The translations under genes were made by a program, and so were the position numbers. Shown in pieces: positions 6,022-13,243 of a stretch of DNA of 14,579 nucleotides; the stretch's first letter is position 1; every line of letters starts with the position of its first letter. The notes beneath the pieces were generated by a model. That model had not been told where the DNA came from and did not search any database. It worked only from the letters and a program-made list of their open reading frames with translations. Origin of the DNA: an uncultured Clostridia bacterium (lineage in GTDB: Bacteria > Bacillota > Clostridia > Oscillospirales > CAG-272); contig CAMOHW010000008.1 of NCBI GenBank assembly GCA_946615525.1, positions 1-14,579 of the forward strand, read 5' to 3'.

Positions 6022-6693
6022 ATGACCTATGTAACTGCAAACCCCTGTGGAAATCTTGAAAAGTTCCGGGAATTGCTTTCCAAAATCCGCTTTGCGGAGA
6101 ACGATACACTGTATGTCATTGGCAATATGGTTGACTTTGGGCCCGACCCCGTCGGACTTTTGGAAGAGCTGAGCTACCGTGCCAATATTTATCCAATTGC
6201 CGGAGAGCGCGATTATCTTGCCGCGCGGCTCCTTTCGGGCTTTGATAAAATGAATGCCGGGGAAACCACCGATCCGGATTTTGTAAACGAGATGGGCGAT
6301 TGGGTGCGCGATGGCGGTATGCCGACTTTGGAGGGCTACCGCGCTCTGGATGCCGACGGGCGCGAAGGGGTCTTGGACTATCTTTGCGAAACCGCACTCT
6401 ATGAGGAAGCCGAAATCAAAGGCAATCGATATGTCATGGTCTATGCCGGCATTGCCGGATTTGAAAACGGCGACGACCCCGCCGACTTTTTGCCGGACGA
6501 TTTCTTCTCCGAGCCGCTTTCAAAAAATCAAAAGTTGATGGATAATGCAACCGTCATTGTCGGCGGCGTTCCCACCGAGAGCGGGAAAATTGAACGCGGT
6601 GCCGGAAGCATCTATTTGGATTGCGGCGCAAAGGACGGTGGTCCGCTTGCGGCGCTCTGCCTGGAAACTGGCGAGGAGTTTTACGCCGAATGA
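6022..6693 (+). CDS. Calcineurin-like phosphoesterase homologue lacking metal ligands (pseudo-enzyme)
   Basis: This 223-residue protein follows the PPP/ApaH-like phosphoesterase layout in order, but each metal-binding signature is altered. DxHGN reads N7-P-C9-G-N; GDxVDRGP reads G34-N-M-V-D-F-G-P41; GNHE reads G61-E-R-D64; the HAG strand reads VYAGI (Y141); and GHTPT reads GGVPT (G182). The scaffold residues between them are kept, including GPDPV and IYLDCGA followed by GG and a final strand, and the length is complete. It is therefore unlikely to hydrolyse phosphoesters by the usual two-metal mechanism and may be a binding or regulatory protein. It starts at ATG 6022, with AAAGG 11 bases upstream. 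It sits 22 bases after the nif3-like gene and overlaps rlmD by ATGA, so it is expressed with RNA-modification genes. The fold call is confident; the function is unknown. Confidence 0.75.
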   Translation: MTYVTANPCGNLEKFRELLSKIRFAENDTLYVIGNMVDFGPDPVGLLEELSYRANIYPIAGERDYLAARLLSGFDKMNAGETTDPDFVNEMGDWVRDGGMPTLEGYRALDADGREGVLDYLCETALYEEAEIKGNRYVMVYAGIAGFENGDDPADFLPDDFFSEPLSKNQKLMDNATVIVGGVPTESGKIERGAGSIYLDCGAKDGGPLAALCLETGEEFYAE

Positions 6694-8060
6694 CCAAAAA
6701 TGATTTGATACAACTTACCGTTACCGACCTGAACAACCTGGGCAGCGGCGTGGGACACACCGGGGACGGTATGACCGTTTTCATTCCGGGCGCCGTGACT
6801 GGCGACATCGTTTCGGCAAGGGTCATCAAGGTTACCAAAACCTACCTGGTTGCAAAGTTGGAAAGCGTGCTTGCTCCCTCGCCTTACCGCAAGGGGAGCG
6901 ATTGCGGTGCCGCGCTTTCCTGCGGCGGTTGCGTTTACCGCCATGTTGATTACGAATACGAAAAAGAATGCAAGCAAAACTATGTGGCGTCGGCGTTCCG
7001 GAAAGCCGGCTTGCCGGAGGTTCGGATTGGCAAGATTCAATCCACCGGCGCTCTTGCCGGCTATCGCAACAAGGCGCAATACCCGGTTGGTGTAGATCGC
7101 AATGGAAACCTGTTTGCCGGTTTCTTTGCGGCAAACACCCACCGAGTCATTCCAATTTCCGATTGTCGCCTAACGCCGCCGATCTTCGGCGAGATCTGCC
7201 GCGCCGTTCTTGCGCTGTGCGATACTTATTCGGTGACTGCCTATGACGAGCAAAGCGGCAAAGGATTGCTCCGCCACCTCTATCTGCGTTGCAACGGCGC
7301 CGGAGAGGTCATGCTCTGCATGGTCATCAACGGCAAACAACTGCCGCACGAGCAGGAACTTGCGGGCGAGATTTGCAAACGCTTTCCGCAAATTGTCAGT
7401 CTGTTTTGCAATGTCAACTGTGAGAACACCAATGTCATTCTGGGCGAGGAATATCGCCTGCTTGTAGGAAAGCCCTATTTGGAGGATACCCTTTGCGGCA
7501 AACGCTTCCGCATTTCGCCGCAGTCCTTCTACCAGGTCAACCATGACGCCTGCGAACTGCTCTACGGCATTGCAAAAGAGAAAGCCGACCTGCGCGGCGG
7601 TGAGCGGCTCGTCGATCTTTATTGCGGTATTGGCACCATCGGGCTTTCTATGATCGATCGGGCAAATAGTCTTGTCGGGGTAGAGGTTGTACCCGAAGCA
7701 GTGGAATGCGCCAGGGAGAACGCAAAGCTCAACGGCGTTGCAAACGCGGCCTTTCTTTGCGCCGACCTTTCGGAGAACGAACCCATGCTTGCCCGGGTTG
7801 CAAAGGAAACGGGCGGGGATTTTTCGGATTCGCTCGTTATTTTGGACCCGCCGCGCAAGGGAACCACGCGCGCTTTGATTGAAGAGATCGCGCAAAATAG
7901 CGTGCCCAAGGTGGTTTACATCTCCTGCAATCCGGACACCCTCGCGCGTGACTGCGCAATTTTCAAGGAGAACGGCTACCAAATCGGCGAGGTAACGCCG
8001 GTAGATTTGTTCCCGCGGACGGGGCATGTGGAAAGCGTTTGCTTGTTGACACGCAAATAA
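6690..8060 (+). CDS. rlmD: 23S rRNA (uracil-5-)-methyltransferase, RlmD/RumA family
   Basis: This 456-residue enzyme transfers a methyl group from SAM to C5 of a uracil in 23S rRNA (U1939 in E. coli). An N-terminal TRAM domain (about 1-60) is followed by the [4Fe-4S] cysteines C72, C78, C81 and C159, with the same CX5CX2C...C spacing as E. coli RumA. The SAM site is DLYCGIGTIGL. The catalytic nucleophile is C413 in ISCNPDTLARD, and the general base is E448 in GHVESV, 35 residues later as in RumA. Bacillota carry several RumA-like paralogues (RlmCD, TrmFO-independent types), so the exact uracil is uncertain. It starts at ATG 6690 in an ATGA overlap with the preceding gene. The upstream in-frame TTG at 6621 is inside that gene and is rejected. 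Confidence 0.93.
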   Translation: MTKNDLIQLTVTDLNNLGSGVGHTGDGMTVFIPGAVTGDIVSARVIKVTKTYLVAKLESVLAPSPYRKGSDCGAALSCGGCVYRHVDYEYEKECKQNYVASAFRKAGLPEVRIGKIQSTGALAGYRNKAQYPVGVDRNGNLFAGFFAANTHRVIPISDCRLTPPIFGEICRAVLALCDTYSVTAYDEQSGKGLLRHLYLRCNGAGEVMLCMVINGKQLPHEQELAGEICKRFPQIVSLFCNVNCENTNVILGEEYRLLVGKPYLEDTLCGKRFRISPQSFYQVNHDACELLYGIAKEKADLRGGERLVDLYCGIGTIGLSMIDRANSLVGVEVVPEAVECARENAKLNGVANAAFLCADLSENEPMLARVAKETGGDFSDSLVILDPPRKGTTRALIEEIAQNSVPKVVYISCNPDTLARDCAIFKENGYQIGEVTPVDLFPRTGHVESVCLLTRK

Positions 8061-8086
8061 AATATTTTGACATATAGGAAATTTGC

Positions 8087-8533
8087 ATGATTCATCTTGA
8101 AAAAATCACAGAACAAAACTTTGTAGATGCTTTTCAACTCAAACTGGCGCCGGAACAGGAAGCGTTTGTTTCTCATCCCATTCGGAGTCTTGCACAAGCG
8201 TATGTTTATCGGGACCAGTGCCAGCCCTTTGGGATCTATCAGGACGATACCATGGTCGGGTATGTTATGGTGATCTACGATTATGACATTCCCGAATATG
8301 ATATTTGGCACATGATGATCGACCGGTCGCACCAGAAGAAAGGATACGGCACAGTCGCGCTGGATCAGGTGCTTGATTATATCAAAACCAAACCGTTCGG
8401 CCCTTCTAATCGCGTCACTTTGACCTGCAACAAGGAGAATCTAAACGCGCTCCGTTTGTATCAAAGCAAGGGCTTTGCCGAAACCGGCGCGATGGATGAG
8501 GACGAGATGGAATTATCTTTGATGTTGCAGTAA
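8087..8533 (+). CDS. GNAT acetyltransferase, BltD/PaiA-like (possible polyamine acetyltransferase)
   Basis: The protein has 148 residues and a single GNAT domain. The N-terminal pattern KLAPEQEAFVSHP with SLAQAYVY, then PFGIY, GYVMV and MMIDRSHQKKGYG (the acetyl-CoA pyrophosphate loop Q-K-K-G-Y-G), resembles the BltD/spermine-spermidine acetyltransferase group. The C-terminal N-x-x-A-x-x-L-Y-x-x-x-G-F motif is intact. A polyamine substrate is an inference from similarity I recall, not shown by the sequence. AGGA lies 7 bases before the ATG. Base composition is intermediate between rlmD and the AT-rich gene that follows. TTGACA boxes occur at 8046 and 8067, but neither has a convincing -10. 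Confidence 0.87.
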   Translation: MIHLEKITEQNFVDAFQLKLAPEQEAFVSHPIRSLAQAYVYRDQCQPFGIYQDDTMVGYVMVIYDYDIPEYDIWHMMIDRSHQKKGYGTVALDQVLDYIKTKPFGPSNRVTLTCNKENLNALRLYQSKGFAETGAMDEDEMELSLMLQ

Positions 8534-8562
8534 GGTGTAATATTTAATGACAAGATGGAACA

Positions 8563-8570
8563 AAGAAAGG
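8563..8570 (+). promoter_or_regulatory. Ribosome binding site favouring start 8576 for the Mrr-type gene
   Basis: AAGAAAGG is 5 bases before ATG 8576 and 11 before ATG 8582. The earlier in-frame ATG 8555 lies upstream of this site and has no ribosome binding site of its own. Confidence 0.6.
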
Positions 8571-8575
8571 ATGAT

Positions 8576-9574
8576 ATGAGAATGCAAGAAGAAAAAAGAG
8601 TTTGGGGAATTCATACAACAGACGATGGTTTGTTTCTCAAAGATGATATTATTGCCATTGGGTGGAAAAGCATGGGCGATCTTCGTTTGATTGGATCAAC
8701 CAGAGAAGCGTTTAAGGAAAAATATATACAGACTTATCCGGATTCGAGAAAAGGGCAAGTTGCTATTGGTGTAGGAATGTTATATCGTTTTTGCTATGAA
8801 ACGCAAATTGGCGATTATATTGTTTTTCCTTCCAAGTCCAACCGTGAAGTCAATATTGGAATTATTGAAAGTGATTATATTTATGACCCCTCCCAATTTG
8901 AATATGTGCAGACCAGAAAAGTAAAATGGCTAAAGCACCTGCCTCGCATGGCTTTCTCACAAGGCGCGCTTTATGAAATTGGATCGGCATTATCATTCTT
9001 TTCCGTGAAAAATTATGCGGATGAATTTTTGGTAGCATTAGATAAAGGTTTCCGGCAAAATTTGTCGCCGGATTCAGAAGACGAGAGCGTTGGGGCAACG
9101 GTAGAGGATATTATTGAAAGCACCAAAGATTTTGTTTTGAAAGAGCTGAGCAGGCAGTTAAAAGGATATGATTTTGAGTATTTTGTGGCGGATCTTTTAC
9201 ACGCAATGGGATATAGGGCAATCGTTTCTCCACAGGGAGGAGATAGCGGAATTGATATTACCGCATACAAAGATGAGCTTCCGCCGCGCATTTTGGTTCA
9301 GGTAAAAAGTGTAGATGGAGATATTAAAGAATCTACGATACAATCTCTGAAAGGCGCCATGCGTGAAGGAGATTATGGTTTGTTTGTTACGCTTTCCAAT
9401 TATACAAAGAACGCACAAAAATATTTGGACAGCACACCGATTATTCGAGGTATCAATGGCACCGAACTGGTCAAGTTGCTGTTGAAATACTATGATAGTT
9501 TGAGCGAAAAATATCAGAAGATGATTCCACTGCAAATGGTCTATATTCCTGCTCCAACAAAAATCGATTTTTAA
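8576..9574 (+). CDS. Mrr-type restriction endonuclease with N-terminal EVE/PUA-like domain
   Basis: The protein has 332 residues and two domains. The N-terminal part (about 8-150) has VWGIHT, an IIAIGW strand, RFCYETQIGDYIVFPS and NIGIIESDY, resembling the EVE/PUA-like domains that read modified bases in type IV restriction proteins. The C-terminal part (about 185-300) is an Mrr catalytic domain: GYDFEYFVADLLHAMGY, then GGDSGID with catalytic D227 and ILVQVKS with Q242-x-K244, the D-QxK nuclease core. The expected role is cleavage of foreign, perhaps methylated, DNA. No cognate methyltransferase is adjacent, as expected for a modification-dependent enzyme. The gene is AT-rich: three counted 60-base rows (8821, 9121, 9361) have 32, 35 and 37 percent GC, against 60 percent for row 4741 in trmK. 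The annotated start could instead be 8555 or 8582. Confidence 0.85.
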   Translation: MRMQEEKRVWGIHTTDDGLFLKDDIIAIGWKSMGDLRLIGSTREAFKEKYIQTYPDSRKGQVAIGVGMLYRFCYETQIGDYIVFPSKSNREVNIGIIESDYIYDPSQFEYVQTRKVKWLKHLPRMAFSQGALYEIGSALSFFSVKNYADEFLVALDKGFRQNLSPDSEDESVGATVEDIIESTKDFVLKELSRQLKGYDFEYFVADLLHAMGYRAIVSPQGGDSGIDITAYKDELPPRILVQVKSVDGDIKESTIQSLKGAMREGDYGLFVTLSNYTKNAQKYLDSTPIIRGINGTELVKLLLKYYDSLSEKYQKMIPLQMVYIPAPTKIDF

Positions 9575-9589
9575 CAAACAGGAGTAAAA

Positions 9590-9931
9590 ATGAACCCCTA
9601 CATCGCCTATTGCGGGCTGGATTGTGAAGTTTGCCAAGCCCGCATTGCTACCGTCAACCATGATGACGCTTTGCGACAAACGGTTGCAAAAGAGTGGTCG
9701 GAACTCAACGGTGTTACCATCACGCCCGAAATGATCCACTGCGAGGGGTGCCGCATGGACGGCGTCAAAACCGTTTACTGCGATTCGCTTTGCCCCATTC
9801 GCCAATGCGCGCTTGGCAAGTGCATGGAAACCTGCGGCGCCTGTGACGCTATGGAAACCTGTCCCAAAGTGGGTGCCATTCTGCAAAACAACGCCGAGGC
9901 GCTTGGCAATTTGAAAGGAACAAACAAATGA
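9590..9931 (+). CDS. DUF3795 cysteine-rich protein
   Basis: This 113-residue protein has 12 cysteines, beginning with Y-C-G-L-D-C-x-x-C (C8, C12, C15), then HCEGC, then a cluster of seven in the last third. This is the DUF3795 pattern, presumed to bind zinc or iron-sulfur; no reaction is established. The start is ATG 9590 behind GGAG. It overlaps the TIGR04076 gene by ATGA (9928-9931), so the two are co-translated. Base composition returns to the high-GC window norm here, marking the end of the AT-rich insert. Confidence 0.85.
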   Translation: MNPYIAYCGLDCEVCQARIATVNHDDALRQTVAKEWSELNGVTITPEMIHCEGCRMDGVKTVYCDSLCPIRQCALGKCMETCGACDAMETCPKVGAILQNNAEALGNLKGTNK

Positions 9932-10248
9932 AAAAGGTCAAAATCACCGTCAAGAAGATGGCTTGCTATCCGGATCTGATCGCCACCTACGAAAACCCGA
10001 TCGAACACGCCTGCGAAATGCAGCTCGGGCAAACTTTTGTTGCAAACGGTTGGAAAAAGCCGCAGGGCTTTTGCGAGAGTGCCTGGGAGTCCATCTCTCC
10101 CTTTGTGATGACCTTGGCGCACGGCGGCGGGGATTTTTATGACGGTTGGATGAAAAATCCCAAATCGGCAATGATCTCCTGCAACGACGGTTTTCGCCCG
10201 GTCAGTTTCCTTTTGGAAGCATTGGACGAGGAGGCAGAGGATCTATGA
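9928..10248 (+). CDS. TIGR04076 family protein
   Basis: This 106-residue protein has the TIGR04076 pattern: a short N-terminal strand (KKVKITVKKM), a Cys in EHACEMQLGQTF, PQGFCESAWESI, a MTLAHGGG turn, then ISCNDGFRPVSFLLE at the C-terminus. The conserved cysteines and the C-N-D-G-x-R-P-V motif suggest a metal or redox site, but I know of no assigned function. It sits in an ATGA overlap chain with the genes on both sides. AAAGGA precedes the start inside the DUF3795 gene. Confidence 0.85.
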   Translation: MKKVKITVKKMACYPDLIATYENPIEHACEMQLGQTFVANGWKKPQGFCESAWESISPFVMTLAHGGGDFYDGWMKNPKSAMISCNDGFRPVSFLLEALDEEAEDL

Positions 10249-10709
10249 TACAAACCGAGCGGCTCAACCTCTATCCGGCAAAGAAAGAGCAAATGGAAGC
10301 ATTCATTGCCGCCGAGAAAGACGCCGAACTTTGCTAGGCATACCGCGAAATGTTGGAGGGGTGTCTGGAACATCCCGATCAATGGGATTGGTATGCCATG
10401 TGGATGATCGAAAAAAAGGACGGAACGCATATTGGCGACCTGTGTTTCAAAGGATTGGAGCCAAACGGGACCGCCGAGATCGGATACGGCATTTTGGAAG
10501 AATATCAGGGGCAGGGGTATGCCACCGAGGCGGTGCGCGGAGCCCTGAATTGGGCGTTTGACCACCCCGGCGTGACCGCCATAGAAGCCGAAACCGAGCC
10601 GGAGAACAAGGCATCCCAACGCGTTTTGGAAAAGTGCGGGTTTCTTCCCAACGGGGTATTCGGCAAAGAAGGACCTCGCTTTACTTTGCAAAAAACAGAT
10701 AGGAATTGA
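10245..10709 (+). pseudogene. GNAT acetyltransferase interrupted by an in-frame TAG at codon 31
   Basis: The reading frame begins at ATG 10245, overlapping the previous stop by ATGA, and encodes a normal RimJ/RimL-like N-terminus (MIQTERLNLYPA). TAG at 10335-10337 then stops it at codon 31. The same frame continues without a shift to TGA 10709 and holds the rest of a GNAT domain: DWYAMWMIE, GTHIGDLCFKG, the acetyl-CoA loop YQGQGYATEA, and ENKASQRVLEKCGF. Read through, the product would be about 154 residues, a normal length. An internal ATG at 10350 could give a 119-residue fragment lacking the first strand and helix, but it has no ribosome binding site. The choices are a recent nonsense mutation, a base-calling error, or suppression of the codon. 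The coding pattern downstream looks undecayed, so any inactivation is recent. Confidence 0.8.
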
Positions 10710-10715
10710 AATGTT

Positions 10716-11039
10716 ATGCCATCTCAAAAGAGTTATTTGCAGTTTGTCCTGGAGCAGTTGTCCGCGGTCGAGGGGATCTCGGCTCGTCCCATGATGGGCG
10801 AATATGTGATCTATTGTCAAAGTAAAGTGGTGGGTGGTATTTATGATGACCGCCTGTTGCTCAAACCTACTCCGTCGGCGCTCCGACTGCTCAAAGAGAA
10901 CGAAAAAGAAATCGTCATGGATCTGCCTTATCCCGGTGCCAAAGAATTGCTGGTTGCCGATGTGGACGATCGCGAACTGATCTGCCACTTGGTGAATGCC
11001 ATTGCCGCCGACCTTCCGGCACCAAAAAAGAAGAAATAA
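10716..11039 (+). CDS. TfoX/Sxy N-terminal domain protein
   Basis: This 107-residue protein consists of the TfoX N-terminal domain only: FVLEQL, then ARPMMGEYVIYC, GGIYDDRLLLKPT, PYPGAKELL and a C-terminal helix ending in a lysine run (PKKKK). In gammaproteobacteria, TfoX/Sxy activates competence genes, but the stand-alone N-terminal domain is widespread in Bacillota without known function, so competence should not be assumed. The start is ATG 10716, with AGGA about 12 bases upstream; ATG 10711 is out of frame. Confidence 0.88.
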   Translation: MPSQKSYLQFVLEQLSAVEGISARPMMGEYVIYCQSKVVGGIYDDRLLLKPTPSALRLLKENEKEIVMDLPYPGAKELLVADVDDRELICHLVNAIAADLPAPKKKK

Positions 11040-11050
11040 AGGATTTTGAT

Positions 11051-11803
11051 ATGGATTACCAAAAACAGAATGCCGAAACCATTGACCGCTGGGTCAACGA
11101 GGGCTGGGAATGGGGAAAGCCCATTGACCACGCCACCTTTGCCGCGGCGCAAAAGGGAACTTGGAGCATCCAATTAACGCCCACCAAGGCCGTCCCGCAT
11201 GAATGGTTTGGTGAATTGGAAGGAAAAAAGATTTTGGGGCTTGCTTCCGGCGGCGGTCAGCAAATGCCTGTTTTTACCGCTTTGGGTGGTATTTGCACCG
11301 TTTTGGATTATTCTGCCGCGCAAATTGAGAGTGAGCGTAAGGTCGCCGCGCGCGAGGGGTATTCCATTCAAACCGTGCAGGCGGATATGACCAAACCGCT
11401 TCCGTTTGCCGACGAAACATTTGATTTGATCTTTCATCCTGTTTCCAACTGCTATGTGGAACAGGTCAAACCCATTTGGCGCGAGTGCTTTCGCGTGCTT
11501 CGTCCGGGTGGCGTGCTTTTGGCAGGCTTGGATAACGGCATCAATTATCTGTTTGACGGCGATGACGAAACCAAAGTGGTCAACAGTCTGCCGTTCAATC
11601 CGCTTCAAAATCCCGAGCACCGCCGGCAATTGGATGCCTGTGACGGTGGAATACAGTTTTCCCACACCCTGGACGAGCAAATCGGAGGGCAGTTGGAAGC
11701 CGGTTTTCGCCTGACACACCTGTATGAAGATACCAACGGCTCCGGGCGCCTGCATGAACTGAACATTCCGTCTTTCCTTGCCACCCGTGCCGTAAAACCG
11801 TAA
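11051..11803 (+). CDS. Class I SAM-dependent methyltransferase
   Basis: This 250-residue soluble protein has a Methyltransf_11-type Rossmann fold. Motif I is KKILGLASGGGQQMP, strand 2 ends in the acidic ribose contact (VLDYS), motif II is the VQADM segment, and LPFADETFDLIFHP plus RVLRPGGVLLAG are the post-motif strands. The N-terminal RWVNEGWEWG segment and the family's length match methyltransferases found beside small accessory enzymes in clostridia. The substrate cannot be read from the sequence. The start is ATG 11051 behind AAAGGA, 11 bases after the TfoX-N stop. Confidence 0.88.
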   Translation: MDYQKQNAETIDRWVNEGWEWGKPIDHATFAAAQKGTWSIQLTPTKAVPHEWFGELEGKKILGLASGGGQQMPVFTALGGICTVLDYSAAQIESERKVAAREGYSIQTVQADMTKPLPFADETFDLIFHPVSNCYVEQVKPIWRECFRVLRPGGVLLAGLDNGINYLFDGDDETKVVNSLPFNPLQNPEHRRQLDACDGGIQFSHTLDEQIGGQLEAGFRLTHLYEDTNGSGRLHELNIPSFLATRAVKP

Positions 11804-11818
11804 TTTTTTGGAGTTGCT

Positions 11819-12532
11819 ATGCTGAAAGTTTTGCTTTGGGATGTTGACGGCACACTTTTGAACTTTCTGGAGTCCGAAAAGGTTGGCATTCGCCGCGGGT
11901 TTGCCCATTTGGGACTGGGTGAATGCACCGACGAAATGCTTGCCGATTATTCTGCCATCAACCGCCGCTATTGGGAGCGTCTGGAGCGCGGTGAACTGAC
12001 CAAGCCCGAGGTTTTGGAAGGGCGCTTTCGAGAGTTCTTTACCCGATACGGCATTTCCACCGATTGCGTTGCCGCGTTCAACCGCGGCTATCAGCTCGAC
12101 CTGGGCGAAACCATTTGCTTTCAGGAGGGTGCCATGGAAGTTTTGCAGGAGCTTGCACCCCATTTCCGGCAGTATGCCGTGACCAACGGCACCAAGATCG
12201 CGCAATCGAAAAAGTTGGAAAAATCCGGCTTGAACAAGATCTTGGACGGTGCCTTTATCTCCGAGGATTTGGGCGCCGAGAAACCGTCCCTCGCCTTTTT
12301 TGAGGCGATTTGGAAGACCATTGGAAGGTTTGAACCGGAAGAGATCATGATCATCGGCGATTCGCTGACCAGCGATATGCGGGGAGGGCATCAAGCCGGG
12401 ATCCGCACCTGTTGGTATTGCCCTTCCGGTGCGGCGGCACCCGGCGATTTGCGGATCGATTATACCGTTCAAAGTTTGCGGGAGATCCCCGAAATCGTGT
12501 TCTCCATCAATCAAAAATCGGAACTTTTTTGA
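11819..12532 (+). CDS. yjjG: HAD hydrolase, YjjG-like pyrimidine nucleotidase
   Basis: The protein has 237 residues. HAD motif I is D8-V-D10-G-T (nucleophile D8, acid/base D10), motif II is V-T122-N-G-T, motif III is K155 in GAEKPS, and motif IV is GD181-S-L-T-S-D186. The cap region with RRYWERLERGELT and the overall length match YjjG/YfnB (TIGR02254-type). In E. coli, YjjG dephosphorylates non-canonical pyrimidine monophosphates such as 5-fluoro-UMP, a house-cleaning role. The start is ATG 11819 behind GGAG, 15 bases after the methyltransferase stop. The subfamily is likely but not certain; other class I HAD phosphatases look similar. Confidence 0.82.
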   Translation: MLKVLLWDVDGTLLNFLESEKVGIRRGFAHLGLGECTDEMLADYSAINRRYWERLERGELTKPEVLEGRFREFFTRYGISTDCVAAFNRGYQLDLGETICFQEGAMEVLQELAPHFRQYAVTNGTKIAQSKKLEKSGLNKILDGAFISEDLGAEKPSLAFFEAIWKTIGRFEPEEIMIIGDSLTSDMRGGHQAGIRTCWYCPSGAAAPGDLRIDYTVQSLREIPEIVFSINQKSELF

Positions 12533-12567
12533 TCCTGTTTGCATATTCTGTTTTCAAACCTGCTTTT

Positions 12568-12574
12568 GGGGAGG
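12568..12574 (+). promoter_or_regulatory. Ribosome binding site fixing the flavodoxin-fold reductase start
   Basis: GGGGAGG with a 9-base spacer selects ATG 12584; the frame's earlier TTG at 12539 has no such site. Confidence 0.85.
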
Positions 12575-12583
12575 ATTTTTTCT

Positions 12584-13201
12584 ATGAAGGTATTACTCAT
12601 CAACGGTTCTCCGCGCCCGAATGGAAACACGGCGGAGGCGCTGAACGAGATGTGCAAGATATTTGCCCGAAACGGTGTAGAAACCGAGATCGTTCAGGTG
12701 GGCAATCAGCCAGTGCGCGGTTGTATTGCCTGCGGTAAGTGCGCCGAAAAAGGGAAGTGCGTATTTGAAGACCTGGTCAACGAAGTTGCACCAAAGTTCG
12801 CCGCAAGTGACGGACTTGTGATCGCCTCTCCGGTCTATTATGCCTCGGCAAACGGTTCGCTGATCGCCTTTTTGGATCGGCTGTTTTATTCCGGTCGTTT
12901 CGATAAGCGCATGAAGGTCGGCGCTTCGATTGCCGTTGCGCGCAGAGCAGGGACCACGGCAACCTTTGACCAACTGAACAAATATTTTACCATTTGCGGT
13001 ATGCCGGTGGCATCCGCCAACTATTGGAACGAAATACATGGCCGCGCCCCGGGCGAAGCGGCACAGGACGCCGAGGGGATGCAAAACCTGCGCACCCTTG
13101 CGCAGAACATGGTGTTCTTAATGAGATCCATTGCCCTGGGCAAAGAACAGTTCGGGCTTCCCGCGGAGGAACCGCGCGTATTTACCAACTTCATTCGCTG
13201 A
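12584..13201 (+). CDS. Flavodoxin-fold NAD(P)H-dependent FMN reductase
   Basis: This 205-residue protein opens with the FMN phosphate-binding loop NGSPRPNGNT (residues 7-16). A cysteine patch follows (C47-x-x-C50-x-x-C53, then C59), typical of this iron-sulfur-flavoprotein-like branch. SPVYYASANGS, with FLDR after it, is the second flavin contact. Members transfer electrons from NAD(P)H or a ferredoxin to small acceptors; the acceptor here is unknown. The four-cysteine patch could bind a [4Fe-4S] cluster, though many relatives keep the cysteines without a cluster. The start is ATG 12584, set by a strong GGGGAGG. Confidence 0.88.
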   Translation: MKVLLINGSPRPNGNTAEALNEMCKIFARNGVETEIVQVGNQPVRGCIACGKCAEKGKCVFEDLVNEVAPKFAASDGLVIASPVYYASANGSLIAFLDRLFYSGRFDKRMKVGASIAVARRAGTTATFDQLNKYFTICGMPVASANYWNEIHGRAPGEAAQDAEGMQNLRTLAQNMVFLMRSIALGKEQFGLPAEEPRVFTNFIR

Positions 13202-13243
13202 ATAGGGCTCTCTGCGCGGTAAAACCGCCGGAAAGGAAACTTT

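Noticed and set aside
7170..8027. 285-codon minus-strand open frame inside rlmD
   Set aside because: Antisense shadow; all rlmD catalytic and Fe-S residues are on the plus strand.
8046..8078. Possible promoter (TTGACA boxes) before the BltD-like gene
   Set aside because: No -10 box at acceptable spacing; TATAGG is 21 bases away, and the second TTGACA would place its -10 inside the gene.
10335..10337. General reassignment of TAG to a sense codon
   Set aside because: Only one in-frame TAG occurs across about 4,500 codons; a genome-wide reassignment would give many more. It is kept only as a minor option.
10137..10988. 283-codon minus-strand open frame across the broken GNAT and TfoX-N genes
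   Set aside because: No recognisable protein and no ribosome binding site; the plus-strand frames carry conserved motifs. I considered whether it explains the amber codon, but the GNAT motifs outweigh it.
11174..12544. 456-codon open frame on the minus strand across the methyltransferase and HAD genes
   Set aside because: Its protein has no recognisable domain. The plus-strand genes beneath it have intact motifs and ribosome binding sites, so it is an antisense shadow of biased codon use.
13215..13229. Small inverted repeat GCGGT/ACCGC after the reductase gene
   Set aside because: A 5-bp stem with no T-tract, too weak to call a terminator.
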